Counted from the stretch's first letter, positions 1 through 13,999 are shown. The stretch: DNA of 64,000 nt from Rotaria sp. Silwood1 (GCA_905250075.1 CAJNOP010000014.1:1710991-1774990), one strand, 5' to 3'. A program made the numbers and translations. Notes: generated by a model not told the origin, from the letters alone.

Positions 1-701
1 ACTTTGGATTAGCTTTTCTTCGATTCCAATAACATGGCATGCACAGTTTGAGGTGCTGGTCTTATATACTTTTACACCCATACCCCAAAAGACTAGCAAT
101 GCATTGAGGCTAATGAACATTAATTTGAGCATTTCCATTGACTTATTCTACCTCTATTGTCTAAATCCATCACTTTGACTTGTCGAGTAAAGGTTACCTT
201 GACTTTCTACGTTACTAACCTAATCTGTGAAAGATCAAAATATTTATCAAAGTGAATGTCAAGAATTGAAAGCAGTGTTTTATTAACGATTTTCTTATGA
301 AAAAAAAAGCTTTAACTATTTCTCTATCATTGTCTAAAAAATTACTCTAATACACGTTCCAGCCGAACAGAAATACTTAATTTTTTTTTCTTATAACATT
401 GTATATGATTCGCCTTTCATAAATAATTTAAAAAAAAAAGTTTAAAATAATTCAATACAAGACATAGCTAGAATTAATTTTTGTAAAAAGATTGTCATAG
501 AACAAACAATAATCAGTTAAATCTTTTGTTGATTGATATATGAATGCAAAAAGCATTACTATTGTGAATACATATGTCATTTGTTTGCAAACTACTGGCA
601 TCTATAGATTGAATATAACTAATCAAAATTTTTTATCCAATCGATTCAATGAAAGAACTGGACATTGACTTATCTTATTTCGTACATTTAAATCTTTCAA
701 A
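1..701. other. AT-rich region upstream of the MIER-like gene
   Basis: No coding exon, RNA gene or repeat is recognised here. The stretch contains many short A and T runs. The 40 bases before the ATG at 702 lack a clear pyrimidine-AG acceptor, unlike most other genes in this window, so this gene may start from its own promoter or carry an untranslated exon not seen here. Confidence 0.5.
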
Positions 702-3700
702 ATGGCTTCAAATCCAACAGATCTATCAACAACAGGTTAATTAAACTATAGTTTGAAATTTTCTTCAATTAAAATAAGAACAAAATCTTTTTTAGATGAT
801 GATGAATATCAAGTTCGACATGAAGATGAAGAAGATGATGATGAAAGAACTATTGAAGAAGAAGAACAGTTAGGTAGTGATGATGAACAAAATGAATTAG
901 ATAATTTACAAGCTGTAAAAATCTTTTTCTATTTAATTTTTTAAAATTATTCTATGTTATTGTTTTTTTTTATTTAGGATGCAAATATGCCATTGGATGA
1001 ATTACTTAAATTATATGGTAAAAATTCATCACTTATTCATAGTAGAGCACAAGAAGAAGATGATAATGAAGTGAGATTATCCTTGAGAATATTTTGTTTT
1101 TGTTTTTATTTAACGTTTATATTTCAGTCGAATAGTTCTTCTGAAGATAATAATGAAAAACATAGTCGACATAAGTTTCATCATTTACTACAAATTAATG
1201 GTCAATTATTACCTGAAGATGATGATGATGATGATACAGATGATTCATTCGAGATTGAAATTATTAAGGTTTGAATTTTATAACAAGATATAATAATTAA
1301 AATTTATCAATAATTTATTTAGTTCATCCGTGTTGGTGATGAATATCAAGCACAAGTTGAATCACAAGCGGAATTTAATTCAACAAATGGACAATATGAT
1401 GATAGAGAAGGTATAACGAATCGCTGATAATTAATTGTATTCAAAAATCATTTTCTCCTCTGTTTTTCTCTTAATTGAAAGATACTTTTCTGATAGAAAT
1501 TTTAATTTCGTCGATCATTGTTACTTTTGCTGTTTAGTGTGCATCTTAACGAAAATATTTTGCTAATATCCATCTTCCAAAATTAGTCTATTCTTTTTTT
1601 TGTACAAATCAGTCATGAGGAAGTCTCTGATGTGCTTTTATGGAAAACATTCGAGATCTTTATGCGTGTACTTTGTTTCAACAGGCAGTTTTTCTTGTGA
1701 ATATCTGATACTTGAAAACTAGACACTATTTACCATTGAAATATTCACGTTCATTTGAACTATGCGTGAACGATCGGAATGATGTAACAAAATTGATAGA
1801 ATCAAGACTATTGATCCTCTGCATCTTTGTTTTAAATATGTCGAGAATATTTTTTTGGATTGTATTATTTGTGGTTTTGTAATCAATTTTAAGTACTATC
1901 TTTTCATAAAAAACACGTATTTCAATCAAGCAAAACGTAAAGAAGAAATTTTGACAATACTAAGCATGCAGTTGTTTATAACTATCCGTTTTTATAATAC
2001 ATATTAGAATAAGTATGCATCAGTCCTATTCGAACTGTCACTCAGTGGGAATAGTTTCCGATTGGACAAGTACTACTAATTAGTCAAACTGATAGGCGAA
2101 TAGCCCGTCAGACTGGAGTTGATGCATGTCTATTTTAACACTATTTGTTCGTATTACCACCTGTATAAGAGCGGTCAGAATGTAATTGACAGTTTAGCGA
2201 GGAAACTACTGTCAGTTCATTGCATATTATATTGAATGATCTATCGAGGATTTTTGTCCGGTTTGAAAAACATAGGTTGTTTCTCTTCAATTCTCAATAG
2301 ACACTAAGTTATTAGTGCATTGGGAAGCACAAGAAATTATATGGAATTGCAAGCCGATGTAAATAATTATGAGTACATTCTAATAAGTTTTCACTTCTGA
2401 GAGCGATCATTCTGACCGTCGAAAATGACGTATTACTGCATTAGTTTTTACAGTAGTCCTTCAGCTCGTTTCACGAGCTTACGAAAAATAACGGTGTAAA
2501 GATGCTGTTTTCTTGAACCTGGCTTATTTTACATAGGATATATTCTCCCTATCATTGCGTTTCTATTTTGTTTTCAGAATGAGTTCAGAATATCTTAATT
2601 AGGATTATGAATTAAAATTTCATCAAAATATTGTTTGTTTGATTAAGAATCTTTTTCTTTAATTTGTTTCATCTATTTAGAAATATTTTTATTTCTTTGT
2701 TTAGTACCTGTTGATGAATTGCTTTGGTCTCCATCTTCTGTGAATAATGATGATAATGAAAAAATAGATGAATATCTCAAAACAATTCGTAATGAATGTT
2801 AGTTAATTAATTATTTTTCTTTTTTTTTATTATATATTTTATTTATTTATTTTTCCTAAAGATCCATTCGCTGATGATGAAATATCACTTCAAACTCTAT
2901 TCAATTGTCAAATGAATACAGAATTAGCTCTTATTAAATTTCGTCAATTACCAATGAAAACAATTTGTAAGAATTTAATCCTTTAGTTTATTATCATTTG
3001 AAATAATATATCTTAGATACATATTCTGAATGGTCACTCGATGAAATTCAACATCTTGAAGAAGGTTTACGTGAATATGGAAAGAATTTTTTCAAAATAT
3101 CTCTATATAAAGTAATACTCATGTTTGTTTGTTTTTTCAATGATGCTAACAAATATTATTATATCATTCTTGATATTTCTAGTGTCCAAATCGAAGTGTT
3201 CGTGAAATAATTCATTATTATTATCAATGGAAAAAAAGTGAACGATATCAATTATATATGGAAGAACAGCAGCGTCTTAATGCAATCATTTCTGTCACGT
3301 ATGTTGTTATTTCTATTGACTATGTATATAAATCTTTTATATAATTTATCAAAGATTTATTAGTAACTTATTCAGAATAGATGTATAACGAAGGATAAAA
3401 GTTTAGACCAGCTATTTTTTTGAATTTAGTTCTCAAAGTTTCATTGAATTCATAATTATTGAAATACTGATGTACACTGCATCAATCTAGTTATGAAACA
3501 AACTAGAGATGAACTGTTTCGACGCTGAAGCAAGAGAATGTGAAATACTCAAGCAGATAATACGCCTTAAGGGCGGTTCTTGTTAGAGCATTTCCATGTC
3601 CACTCAGAAAATACATAAGTCAGTTATTTTTATCAAAAAACATGCGAATTGATGTTTAAAAAAGATAGCTTTTGCATTTGAAAAGTTTCTAACAATATTT

Positions 3701-6307
3701 TTGGCATATAACATGTATTTTAAAAAAAGGCATTTTTATCTGTAAAATATTGTGGAAAAACTTTTTTTTTTACATTTTCCAGCTGCAAATATTCCCTTTT
3801 TAAGCATCTTCATGCATATTTTATGAGGAAAGTAGTTATTGCTGCTATTTTCTGAATGGAAGTGAAAACACTTCAACTGAACTTCCAATCAAAGTGTTTA
3901 AACACGTTTATTCTCCGAAATAGAACTTGGTCGGCATTCAGTAGACAAAAGCTAGTGTGTGAATGAGTGATAAAACAACAGATTTTTTCAATAGATCAGC
4001 CATCTTTAATTGTTGACCGAACTGACGATGGAACTACTGGAACTGTAACTCATATTGAGCTCACAAGGAAGTGACGGTAAGACTAAAAAAACCCTAAAAA
4101 GATTTGTGTCCATGGGAGCCTGCAGCCGAGTTAAGAATCATTTTATTAAATTTCGATCTGAAATTCAGTCCATAGATAGATCTAATGGGCCTTCAAATAT
4201 TTTGAAAGTTTCAGCCGTAATTAACCTAACTTTGTCGAGATGTTGAATTTTCTTATGAACTCGATTTTTATGATTTGTCTATGGCAAGCAACTATTTGTT
4301 GGACATTTAATATATTGACATCTAAACATTTTTTTCGACTGAAACCTCCAAGATATTCTAAGGGTCATAAGATCTATTTAGGAGTTAAAGTTCAGATCAA
4401 AAATTCAATACAACAATTAAAAATTGACTGCAGAAGCCCATGGGTACGAACTCTATTAAGCTTTTTCTAGTTCTATCCAGATCTCTTTGTGAGTCCTATA
4501 TGAGTTCAAAGGGTGGATTACAGTTGTGGTAGTTCCTCCATGAACTGGAAAGAATGAAGACCAGAGCTCTTCATTTCTGACCAAACCTTACTCGTCTATG
4601 CTAAATTTAACGCTAAATATGTAAAACGGTATATCACTTGAACGAAGTAATAGCATGTAATACGTAGTTTGATCAAGTAAATTAGAATTAAAACAGTGGT
4701 TCGCATCTTTATTTGAAATAATCTGTTCGATATCGCAAAACATATCAGTAGTTCATGAACATGACCTCCCAACTATATGAGTAAATACAAACTACTTGCT
4801 ATTCGAGACTTTGTTACTAGTATAAAAAGATCAAATCAAATATTATCTGTATCTTTCATCAAGTTATATGAAAACTATTTTATATTCATAAAAAATCTAA
4901 TGAATTGAAAGCTTTTTGTCTTTGCATTATGACTTCATTCAATAATATACTAACTTTCATTCCATTGAATATCAAATGAATTTGTTTTATTCTCTTATAA
5001 ACTAGTTTTATTTTCACATCTACTGTCTATTTCAAAATATGTTGTACTTCACTGTTTTTGAATGATTTTTCAATGTAAATACTATAAACATCTGCGATTT
5101 TCACAACTGAAGAGAGATAACTTGAAACTATTAAAGTATATCGAACTTTGATGAATTAGCGATTGACCAATTAGATGAGTGCTTGGTGGAGATCTTCGAA
5201 AATAATATTTTAAAGCTTTTTCGCTTCAGATTTACATCTTTAACAAGACTAATCAATTAAAAAACTCTTCTCTTTCGAACTATGCAAGGCCAACAGTCCT
5301 AGTTTGTTTTCTTTGATAGTCATAAGGTTTTTCCTGAAACTCCCTATTTTAGTCAAGTAACTAGTGATCATGTAAAAAAAAGCGACTAGACAGAAGTACT
5401 TCACCATGCTTAGTCGAATAATGATATCTGTTTTAAATTCAGACTGATTTGTCTCTATACTCTCAACATTTCTGAAATGTCGACTCTTCTGTTATCTGGA
5501 AACTGATTGTGGAATTTCAGAAATGTTGAAAGAACAGAGTCAAATCATTTTGCACATAAAAACACATCATGATTTTAGTCAGCATGGTGAATTACATCTG
5601 CCTATTCTGGTGATCACAGATTATTTGACTAAAATCGACGGTCTCAAGCAAAGTCTCACAACTTTCGAAAAGAATCAATTTGGAACGTCGACCTTGCGTA
5701 GATCGGACGATCGTTTCTTATCGATTAATCCTATCAAAAATCTAAGTCGAAAGAAAAATAGCTTAAGAATCTCATTTTCGAAAATCTCCCTCAATAACTC
5801 ACCTGATTAATCAATTGAAGACTAATCAAACTTCGTTATACTTCAATGGTTTCGGATCTTCTCTCTTGCATGGTAAAAACTATAGATTTCTATGATGTTT
5901 CTATTAAAAATTATTCAAAAAATAAATGGAACACATTATATTTTCAAGTAGATAACGGCATCTTTCAATAAAAATCTATTTCTACACAGCCAGCCTATAC
6001 TATAAAAAAAAACTAATAACATATTTCATTTAGTGATATGATTGAAAAATTAATCGAAGAACAAGAACAACAACTATGTACAGCAGTTAGTGTTATAAAT
6101 TCAACAAATTCCTCGTCAATACTTTCGAATGATCTTAAACGAAATTCTCCAAATTCTTCAATTTCAATTGTAACTATTCATCAACAAGAAACCACTACCA
6201 CAACAACAACAAAACGATCATTTGATCAAGTTGAGAATAATATTGAACCACCATCAAAAAAATCTTCACTTAATACTAATAATTCACCAACGACAACTGT
6301 CGTTTAA
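702..6307 (+). CDS. MIER1: MIER-family ELM2/SANT transcriptional corepressor
   Basis: Exons: 702-735, 796-914, 978-1070, 1128-1268, 1323-1410, 2705-2797, 2862-2966, 3017-3111, 3183-3298 and 6034-6307, all joined in frame by GT-AG introns (385 aa). The N-terminus is very acidic, with DDDEYQVRHEDEE near residue 12 and the family motif MPLDELLKLYG. The ELM2 domain (about 124-190) starts at FIRVGDEYQAQVE. The SANT domain (about 226-277) contains YSEWSLDEIQHLEEGLREYG and ends in YYYQWKKSERY, which is nearly diagnostic for MIER proteins. The region after it, DMIEKLIEEQE, matches the segment that follows SANT in vertebrate MIER1. Known family role: ELM2-SANT recruits and activates HDAC1/2 in the nucleus. 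Introns 5 (1.3 kb) and 9 (2.7 kb) are long, and the latter holds repeats. A poly(A) signal AATAAA lies at 6314. It could equally be called MIER1/2/3, since invertebrates usually have one gene. Confidence 0.93.
4030..4550. repeat. Dispersed repeat family A, copy 1 (in MIER intron 9)
   Basis: This noncoding block has inverted ends: GGAACTACTGGAACTGTAA near 4029 resembles the reverse complement of the segment ending near 4545 (GGAACTACCACAACTGTAA). Its middle (GACTGAAACCTCCAAGATATTCTA near 4337) is shared with the other A copies at 32741-33170, 50620-51240 and 58900-59465. Copies are strongly diverged, so this is an old non-autonomous element. Boundaries are approximate and the superfamily is not known. 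Confidence 0.5.
5160..5955. repeat. Dispersed repeat family B, copy 1 (in MIER intron 9)
   Basis: The segment resembles 57870-58430. Shared landmarks are AATAGCTTAAGAATCTCATT / AATAGCTTCAGAGTATCGTT, TTTCGAAAATCT, a GATCTTCTCTC.TG.ATGGT stretch, and TAGATTTCTATG followed by an ATAGAGCACATTAT-like end. A 95-codon open frame at 5523-5810 lies inside it but has no recognisable domain and no counterpart in the second copy, so I do not call it a gene. Ends are approximate. Confidence 0.55.
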
Positions 6308-6473
6308 AAAGAAAATAAAACATTAAATCGTTGCATTCTTTTTTTTTTCTTATTTGTTTGTTTGCTTCTCTTTTTTTTCTGTGAGTATGTATTTATATAA
6401 ATATATATATATATTAGTGTTTGTTGTTGTTGTATTCTTCATTAATTATCATATATACATAAAAGTAAAATTT

Positions 6474-6485
6474 AAAAATATTTAG
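6474..6485 (+). promoter_or_regulatory. Possible trans-splice acceptor before the nischarin gene
   Basis: The AG at 6484-6485 (ATATTTAG) lies 25 nt before the ATG at 6511. The preceding gene ends only 203 bp upstream and has a poly(A) signal at 6314. That arrangement is typical of downstream genes in spliced-leader operons. The pyrimidine tract here is weak, so confidence is low. Confidence 0.35.
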
Positions 6486-6510
6486 ATTTGTGAAAAACAA
6501 AACAAATCAA

Positions 6511-9500
6511 ATGGCTTTATGGCTGACATCATCACAATTAGGTATTCGACGTGATATACAAATAACTAATTTTCATACAAACCAAAAATTTACAGTAAGA
6601 ATAGATGTGGTTTTTTTTTTGTTTGTATGTTGTTTATTGATATTTTTCTTAAGGAATATACAATTGAAATACGTCTTGATGATGTACAATGGTATGTAAA
6701 AAAACGTTACAGTGAATTTGCTGAATTTCATGAAGAATTAATAAAACAAATTCCAACAATTGATGCAAAAAGTTTACCACCAAAAAAATTATTAAATAAA
6801 AATTCACCGGATTTTATTCATCGAAGACGTTTAGCATTAGATAATTATTTAAAATATTTATTTCAATTTTTTACTATGAATTCAATGCAATTACCTGAAT
6901 GTTTTGTTAAATTTTTAGATTTTCATCTTTATGTAAATAGATAAGATTTCAGTTGATTTTGTTTTGTTTTTCTATTAAAAATTTTCTTTTTTGTTTTTCT
7001 CTTATAGGAAGTTCATGGTATTGTACGAAAATTAGCAGAAGAATTATTTTTAAATGGTGATCAAATTTTATCAGAATCTGGAAAAAAAATTTTTTCTATA
7101 AGTCCACTTCAAATGCATGCAATTACTCGACGTATCAAATTGGCTGAACCACCTTGTGGTATATAAAAAAAAAGAAAAAGATAACCTAAAAAAGGATAAG
7201 AATAAGAAACAAAACTTTTGTTTGATAAGGAAAACGAATTTGTTTTCGTGTATTTCTTTTTCTTATATTTGTCAATAGGAAACTTTCAATTACTGATGTC
7301 TCGGATGAATTGAACATTTTTAGAGAGTAAAGAAAAGGATTAGACAAGCTAAATTGTTTATTTCCGGAATTTTTTATTTATTTATTTACGAATAACCACT
7401 TATAAATCTGAAACTTTTGTTTTATTATGAGATATTAAGAAAGAAGATGAAGGCTGATATCGTAATCGATAAGAAAAGAAACATCTTGATCATGCGTCAC
7501 TTTTTGCCCTAGTCTATTAAAACATAACGAAACATTTGTTCTTATCTAGAAGATGTTTTTCGAATATTTTCAACAATATTTTTCTCTTCCATTGAACTAT
7601 AATATCTTACGAATAGACTCAATTAGAAAAGTCCTTTGAAGAACCTATTTTCTCTTGTATATTGAGTTAGAATAAAATGATATTATTGAAAATTAAGAAG
7701 AACCATCAACAAACTCTTCTCTTATTTCTTGGTCATTCAAAATCATCTCATAAAATTTAAAAAGTTTGCTAGCTTTAGAACTGTGAATAGAATTTCTCTC
7801 AAACTTATGATTCGTTCGCTATGAGTAAATGTTTGAAAGGATCCAAAATGATGTCTGTAGAAAATTTTCTTTTTGTATTTCGATTAAAATGTACTCAAAT
7901 CAAAACATAAAATGCTTTTTTTTCAAATATAAATTTTGTAGAGCAAAGTTTGCTCTAAGAGAACATCTTATCTAGTGTTCTTTGATATCTTGCCGTACAA
8001 ATTAAAAATATACTGCCCTTTGAAAGACAAATTTAGAAAAATCGATTTTCTGTTTTTCTAATGTGTGTATATGTGAAAACAAGTTCTTATGAGAACATAT
8101 ATAACTTTTGATTGCTTTTTAAGCACTAGTTTATTGTATTAATTCATTTTGTTGAAAATTTAATAGTCTATAAGAATGCCTAATTTAAATTAGTCAAAAG
8201 TATAATCTGAAGAAATTAAAAAAATTGACCAAAACAGGAAAACAATACTGCTTTGCATCGACACCATTTTTCGCTCTTGGAAAAAGTTCACTCATAATTA
8301 TCATCTCTAAGTCAGACGAGAATTCTGAAGATATATTCGGAAAGGATCCACAATCATAATTCTAATGAATTCTATGTAACTTTCACATGAAACTTTTATC
8401 AGTGTATAGTTAGATCAACCGATTGTGAAATTCTTTCTCTATGTGAAGAAATACTTCGCTCAACATGAAGTGATGCATATCCAAGAAAAGTGGGAAGACA
8501 AAACACAAACATATATATCTCTCAGTCACTTTATCAGAAAAATAACAAATGAAGCGTTTCGTCTAAAATACAATACGCATTGTACACAATTGTTCGCTCT
8601 AACGCCCGTATATTGCCAGTAGATTACCAGTAGGAGAACAGCTATCGATATATCGCGATAGACTGACAGCCAAAAGTTAGCCGACCGTTTAAGTATCAAA
8701 TTAGCACCAATCGATTGTCAGTACACCAGCAGTTTATGTCTATTTTGGATAACATGAGTGCAGATCCGCTGAAGCCTTTTGGATTTTTTTTTGAAGTTAG
8801 AAATAGTTAAAGCATTTCTTTTTTGTGAATTATGCATTGCTTTTGAATGTAAATAGATTGATAAAATATTGTTTCATTCTCTTTTTATCTAATTGCCAAA
8901 ATAAATACACTTCTGTTCTAAAGACTGTTAAAATAAGGATTAATGAGAATCGTTATAATCGAGATTTGATATGATTTTCAATTTATAATTTATAAACGTT
9001 ACAAAAATTCATTTTAAATGATATTTTTTTTTTTGAAAATCTATTTTAATTATTTATATATATGTAAATATATGTTTTAGACAGTAATGATCCGGTCAAA
9101 GATTTAAGTCATGTTCTCGATTTTCTATGTCATGTCAAGTATGTACAAGTATGTTGCCAGCACTTAGGCAATGAATTAATACATATAAAACAAAAAAAAT
9201 CTAATAAATTTCTTATTATGTTTAAGATTGTTGGTAGTCCTGATAATTTCGGTACAAGTACAATTAAAACACAATTTCTTTCATTTGATGTTTCATTTTT
9301 TAAATCAGTTGAAGAACTTGAAGTATATAATGTTCATATTCAAGTACATTTTGATTACAATTTATTTTATATAGCTTGATTGTGTTCAAACAAATCAAAT
9401 AACTGGTATTGATAATCTTAAAAAAACTGTTCGTCATTTATCAATTCATCGTAGTTTAACATCAATACGTGTACGAAAATAATAATAATAATAATAATTG

Positions 9501-10536
9501 AAAATTTACAAACTATTACCTTTTTTTTTTCTTTTTTTAGGAAATTGCTTTAAGTTCTCTTACTGAAATTCCACCGTCGTCTAATGAATGGTTAATTAGT
9601 ACATGGAAACTTGTTACTCATCTTGATTTAAGTAAAAATTCTCTACATCTTCTTGATGAATCACTTGTATGTTTATCATTAAAAACAAAATGAATATTTA
9701 ACAAAAAAAAAAAGAATGTATTTATTATTTTTTTTGTTTTTTGTAGAAATTATTTTGTAAAACTGAAACATTAGATTTAAGTTATAATTTATTAGAAACA
9801 ACAATAGATCATTTACAACATTTACATTTTCTACAAAATTTAAATTTATCAAATAATCGTTTAAATGATGTATCAGATTTTAATGCACGTGTTGGTAATA
9901 TACGTTCATTAGATTTATCATGTAATGAATTAATAAGAACAGATGGTTTATCACGTCTTTATTCATTAATAACATTAAATTTATCATCAAATAAATTAGA
10001 TTCAATTAAAAATATTGAATTACTTGGAAGTTTACCATGTTTAGAAAATCTTTGTTTAAAAAATAATCCATTAACACGTATTGTTGATTATCGTATACGT
10101 GTTTTTGCTGTATTTCATAATCGTGCAAAAGATGTAAAAGAGACTTTTTTTTTCTTAATTAAAGATTTTCAAATTGAAACTATTTGTATTTTTTTTTTGT
10201 TTATTATTTTTTTTAAATTAGGTTTGGTTAGATGGACAAATGCCTGATCAACGTGAACTTGATCGTGCTGCTGTCATAAGTGCAATGAGTCGAGCAAAAC
10301 AAAATGAAGCTGCACAAGCAACAATGCTTGTTCAAAAAGTTTTATCACCAACAAAACCAGTTCTTCTTTCATCATCATTACTTAGACAAAAATCAAATAC
10401 TAATCTAAAAAATATGAATGCAGCTTCATCATGTCCAAGTAATTTATCAATTATTGAAAAACAACCTGATGTAGTACTTGATACAAAAACTAATAATAAT
10501 ACAATATCGATCGAAGAAACTAACACTAATGAATAA
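6511..10536 (+). CDS. NISCH: Nischarin-like PX domain and leucine-rich repeat protein
   Basis: Exons: 6511-6594, 6654-6932, 7008-7158, 9081-9322, 9375-9470, 9541-9666, 9747-10133 and 10222-10536 (559 aa). A PX domain fills residues about 10-121; it has the phosphoinositide-binding RYSEF at 46-50, the proline-rich PPKK loop at 70-73 and HRRR at 84-87. Residues about 265-455 form leucine-rich repeats with successive LDLS.N.L / LNLS.N.L units, capped by the LENLCLKNNPLTRIVDYR segment. The VWLDGQ start of the next exon follows the nischarin LRR pattern. The C-terminal 100 residues are low-complexity. Family role: endosomal PX protein binding integrin alpha5, PAK and Rac. The long C-terminal part of vertebrate nischarin (about 1500 aa) is absent, as in the shorter vertebrate isoforms. 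Intron 3 is 1.9 kb; other introns are short. Poly(A) signal AATAAA at 10588. Confidence 0.9.
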
Positions 10537-13463
10537 AGCTTTTCTTTTATTTTTCTTTTGTTTCTTCAATATATATTTCTTGTATCGAATAAATTCCAAT
10601 TTTGACTATGAATCTAAATCTATTGTATAGCGTAATATGATCTGGCAATATAGACAAGCGAATTAAAGCGGTACATGAGCTCATAGTCATGTCAGTGGAG
10701 CCCATCGGGTTGGTTACGAACTCGATTGGGCTCGAAAATTTTGGATCCGACAAGCTCGACATGTTAGAGAAAATATATACAACTCTCCACGTTATTAGGA
10801 TTGCAGATGGTGCAAAAAAAACACAAGTAGTCTCTTTGGATATAAAATCTACCACTCACATGTGTTCTTTAGCGTCATTAATAATAATACAAAATACATT
10901 AAGTGAAAAGTCTATAGTAGACTATTTTTGTCTTGCAAGTATAATCGAGCGCCAGTGGAAATGAATTGTTTTATTTATAGTGCTTTTCGAACAGACGTTT
11001 TTCTACTCATGCTCTACTTTGTTTGCGTCGTTGATATTCGCTCATTGCTGCTCATTTTAGGATTCCTTTTGTTTTAATTTAATAGAGTGAGCTCGAAAGT
11101 TACATAAACTTGAATTGTTAAGGTTACTTTCCTAGACTAAACACGAATTATTTACAGCTTTCTCGATCTACTGAGATGTTTGTTTAAATCTTTAGAAATG
11201 CAAAAATAAGTCATACGTCAATTTTTCACTTTGTCTCTCTAAGGATTCAACAATGTGCAGAGTTGGAAAGATTTGTTAGATCAAAAAGAATACTGCTTTT
11301 CTTATTTAGACTCTAATATTGATTTTCACTGAATTTTAAATTTCGATATCTGTTTTGGATGAGAAAATTTGCCTGACATCTCTCGTCATTCCCACAATCA
11401 AGTTTGGGTATTTTCTTTTTCACATCGAGCACAAGATCACTACGTGTTCTTAGACAGCATAACAGAATTTCATCTGGTACAATTTGATAGCCATCCTTCG
11501 CCTCCTAAAAACTTATGTTACCATAAAATTGTTCATACAAGTAACAAATGGGGCTATTCAACTGTTACATTTCAGGCAGTTCGAGAAAACGGCATATTTT
11601 CATTTGAATGTACGACATACATTTGACTCATCCAAATTTTAACAAAACTCCAAAGACACAATATTACAACCCGAACTTGAGTTTCAAATCAAAATCCAGA
11701 ATATCTCGATTAGAATCATTTTTTTTTCTCTCTAAACTGGATTAATATTAATACCATCCGATATAGAATGAAATTCTACATATTATACAACCATTCGCCG
11801 AGTCAACATCAATCGTAGGGCCAGCCGAAGTAACGCATACTGTGAAAACCGAGTAGATAATCTTAAGTTTGACTCCTAAATTCTCGTTTTACCTGATGAG
11901 CTCTATTGAAAGTAATACCATTCAATAAAGAGTAGAATTCTGAACTGGATATAACCAACTAGGAAATCAACACTATGTAGCAGTAAAACAAATGCGAAGG
12001 AGCAAGTGTCGAATATGTGGCGAACTTTTCTTAACTGTATCTCTGAAGTCTTTCAATACCTTAGATTTATTGATTGTAACATTTTAAGTTTTTATTACTA
12101 CTGACTACTGTTCAAAGAAACGAAAGCCTCAGAAAATGAATCAAATATGACTACTGCTTCTTTTTCCCTTAACTAGAAGTATATCAGACAAATCAATGAC
12201 ATTGAAGCTGTTATTTCATTATAGGTGTGAAGCAAATCTCATCCAATGTCTGTCCTTTTTAGCACGAGACAAATTGTACATTGAATCACTTATGTATTTG
12301 AAATTGAGTTTTCCGAAAACGAGAATTATATGAATAGACATTGTTTTGTACTACATTGTTCAATCGCAAGTCGTGAGCTTAAAAGATATAAAAACAAAAG
12401 AATATTACGGCATTGACAAGAGAAAACTACAATGTTTGTTGAGTCAAGAAAACTTCAGTACAGTATAAGTATGTATTGTAATTTAATCAGAAGATTCTCA
12501 TTGAATTTGGTGAAATATGATCTAAAAGCAGTTTTTCAGTATACTGGACGAAATTCGAACTTCTCCTTCATGTGACAGAAATCGTCATAGAACCTATATG
12601 AACAACTTCTTGTTCTAACATAAGAACTGCTTCTTTATTGGATTTCTGGAGAATTAAGTAAAAGTATGATGAAGAAACGTGTCCCAAAATAGAGAGAATA
12701 AAATATTCATGTTACACGTTGGTGTTCACTACGGTTGGTATACTGCGGTACAATACATGAGGTATTGATGATATAAAGGCAGTAAATTAACTATAGTTTT
12801 TGTTCGGTTCGACCTGCATTAACAATCTCCTTGTGTTTAGCAACAGCAGATACGTTGTATTTTATATTTTAATTCCACACGGATTATACTAGCATCTTTT
12901 TAACATGAAAATTTCTTGAGAGTGAGAATGGCCATTGCTGTACTTATTCACTTCAGACACAGCTCTCACAGATTCAGCCTTGTTTTGATGACTGAATTGT
13001 TGTTCTTTAGTAGATCGTGTTTTAACAATTAAACCTGTGATTAATAAGTAAAGACGCCAGTAATAAAGAACACAAAGAATCACTACTTGCTTATTTTTAA
13101 ATAACAAAATTGAGCAAGAAGAAATGTACGTTCTAACTTTCTCTTAACTCATACTTCTTCACTTCTACGGTACCCTATCACTTTCCAAAAAAAATGAATA
13201 CTCATTATGAGCTTAATTCATTGAGCCATAAATTGTTGAGAAAATGCATAGTTATTAGACTGTGTTCTGTCAAAGGAAGAAAAAGTTATTGATAAAGTGA
13301 TAAAAGAATATTTGTTAATGAAACAAAATGACATCTGTCACACGCGAACAATATTGGATATTCGTTAAGTAAGTGCTCCACAATAAATATGTAGTAACAT
13401 TAAAGATGACGTTCTTCACTATTGAACAGTATTTCCCCTTCGTGCGTTATAATAACATCAGAA
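10537..13463. other. Intergenic region, no gene recognised
   Basis: About 2.9 kb between nischarin and a foldback element. A short GAGCCCA...TGGGCTC hairpin lies near 10697-10732. Between 11369 and 11626 there is an 85-codon open frame, but it opens with TTG and has no domain I know. A copy of repeat family C is at about 12595-12850. Nothing else is interpretable. Confidence 0.5.
12595..12850. repeat. Dispersed repeat family C, copy 1
   Basis: Shares an ordered series of words with 36010-36240 and 44870-45095: AACATAAGAACTGCTTC (ATAAGAACTACTTCC in copy 2), ATTTCTG.A.ATTAAGTAAAAG, TGAAGAAAC, AAAATAGA.AGAATAAA, and a distal CGTTGTATTTTATATTTTAATT that matches CGTGTTTCACATTTTAATTT. It is the most diverged of the three copies. 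Noncoding; superfamily unknown. Confidence 0.5.
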
Positions 13464-13471
13464 TATGAAAC

Positions 13472-13999
13472 TAGCAATGGGCGGTGTCAGTGATAACATC
13501 GAAAAAAACCGTCACTTTTGTCACCGACAGTGACGCTGAGTGCACACTGATAGGTTCAGTGCCACTGATCGCTGAAATATTGATCACACTAACACTGACA
13601 TCACTGGAACACCGATGACCAGTGTATTACGGATCACTGATGCACTGATACCATCGGCGTCACTGGCACTTCAGGCACACTGTCTTCACTGACATCTCGT
13701 AATTAATTGTTACATAATACTGCAAGACATGTGCTTTAAATAAAACAGAATGATCATAAACTAGATATATGTATTTTTTCCATCCATGTCTCAGTGAAGT
13801 CAGTGTGCCTGAAGTACCAGTGACGTCGGTGGTATCAGTGTGTCAGTGATCCGTGATACACTGGTCATCGGTGTTCCAGTGACATCAGTGTCAGTGTAAT
13901 CAATATTTCAGTGATCAGTGGCACTGAATCTATCAGTGTGCACTGAGCGTCACTGTCGGTGTTCATCGGTGTTCAGTAAACGCACATCGCGCATGCCTA
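13472..13999. mobile_element. hAT-like non-autonomous foldback element rich in CAGTG/CACTG
   Basis: The element is flanked by TATGAAAC at 13464-13471 and again at 14000-14007, an 8-bp target duplication (nine bases match if the preceding A is counted). Its ends read TAGCAATGGGCGGTGT and, on the other strand, TAGGCATGCGCGATGT (12 of 16 identical). Internally, long inverted arms (about 13515-13700 and 13790-13965) pair over nearly their whole length and consist mostly of degenerate CACTGA / TCAGTG words. The spacer near 13700-13790 is AT-rich. There is no transposase frame. An 8-bp duplication with a short TAG-type terminal repeat fits the hAT superfamily, so this is a MITE mobilised in trans. 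Confidence 0.75.

Noticed and set aside
2015..2127. Possible 113-bp mini foldback with ATGCATCA at both ends in MIER intron 5.
   Set aside because: Beyond the 8-bp ends and a nearby TATTCG the arms do not align without large gaps, and no target duplication is visible.
11369..11626. 85-codon frame with a fairly protein-like composition (WVFSFSHRAQDHYVFLD...).
   Set aside because: It opens with TTG, has no ATG near its start, no obvious splice partners and no recognisable domain. It may be a decayed exon but cannot be supported.
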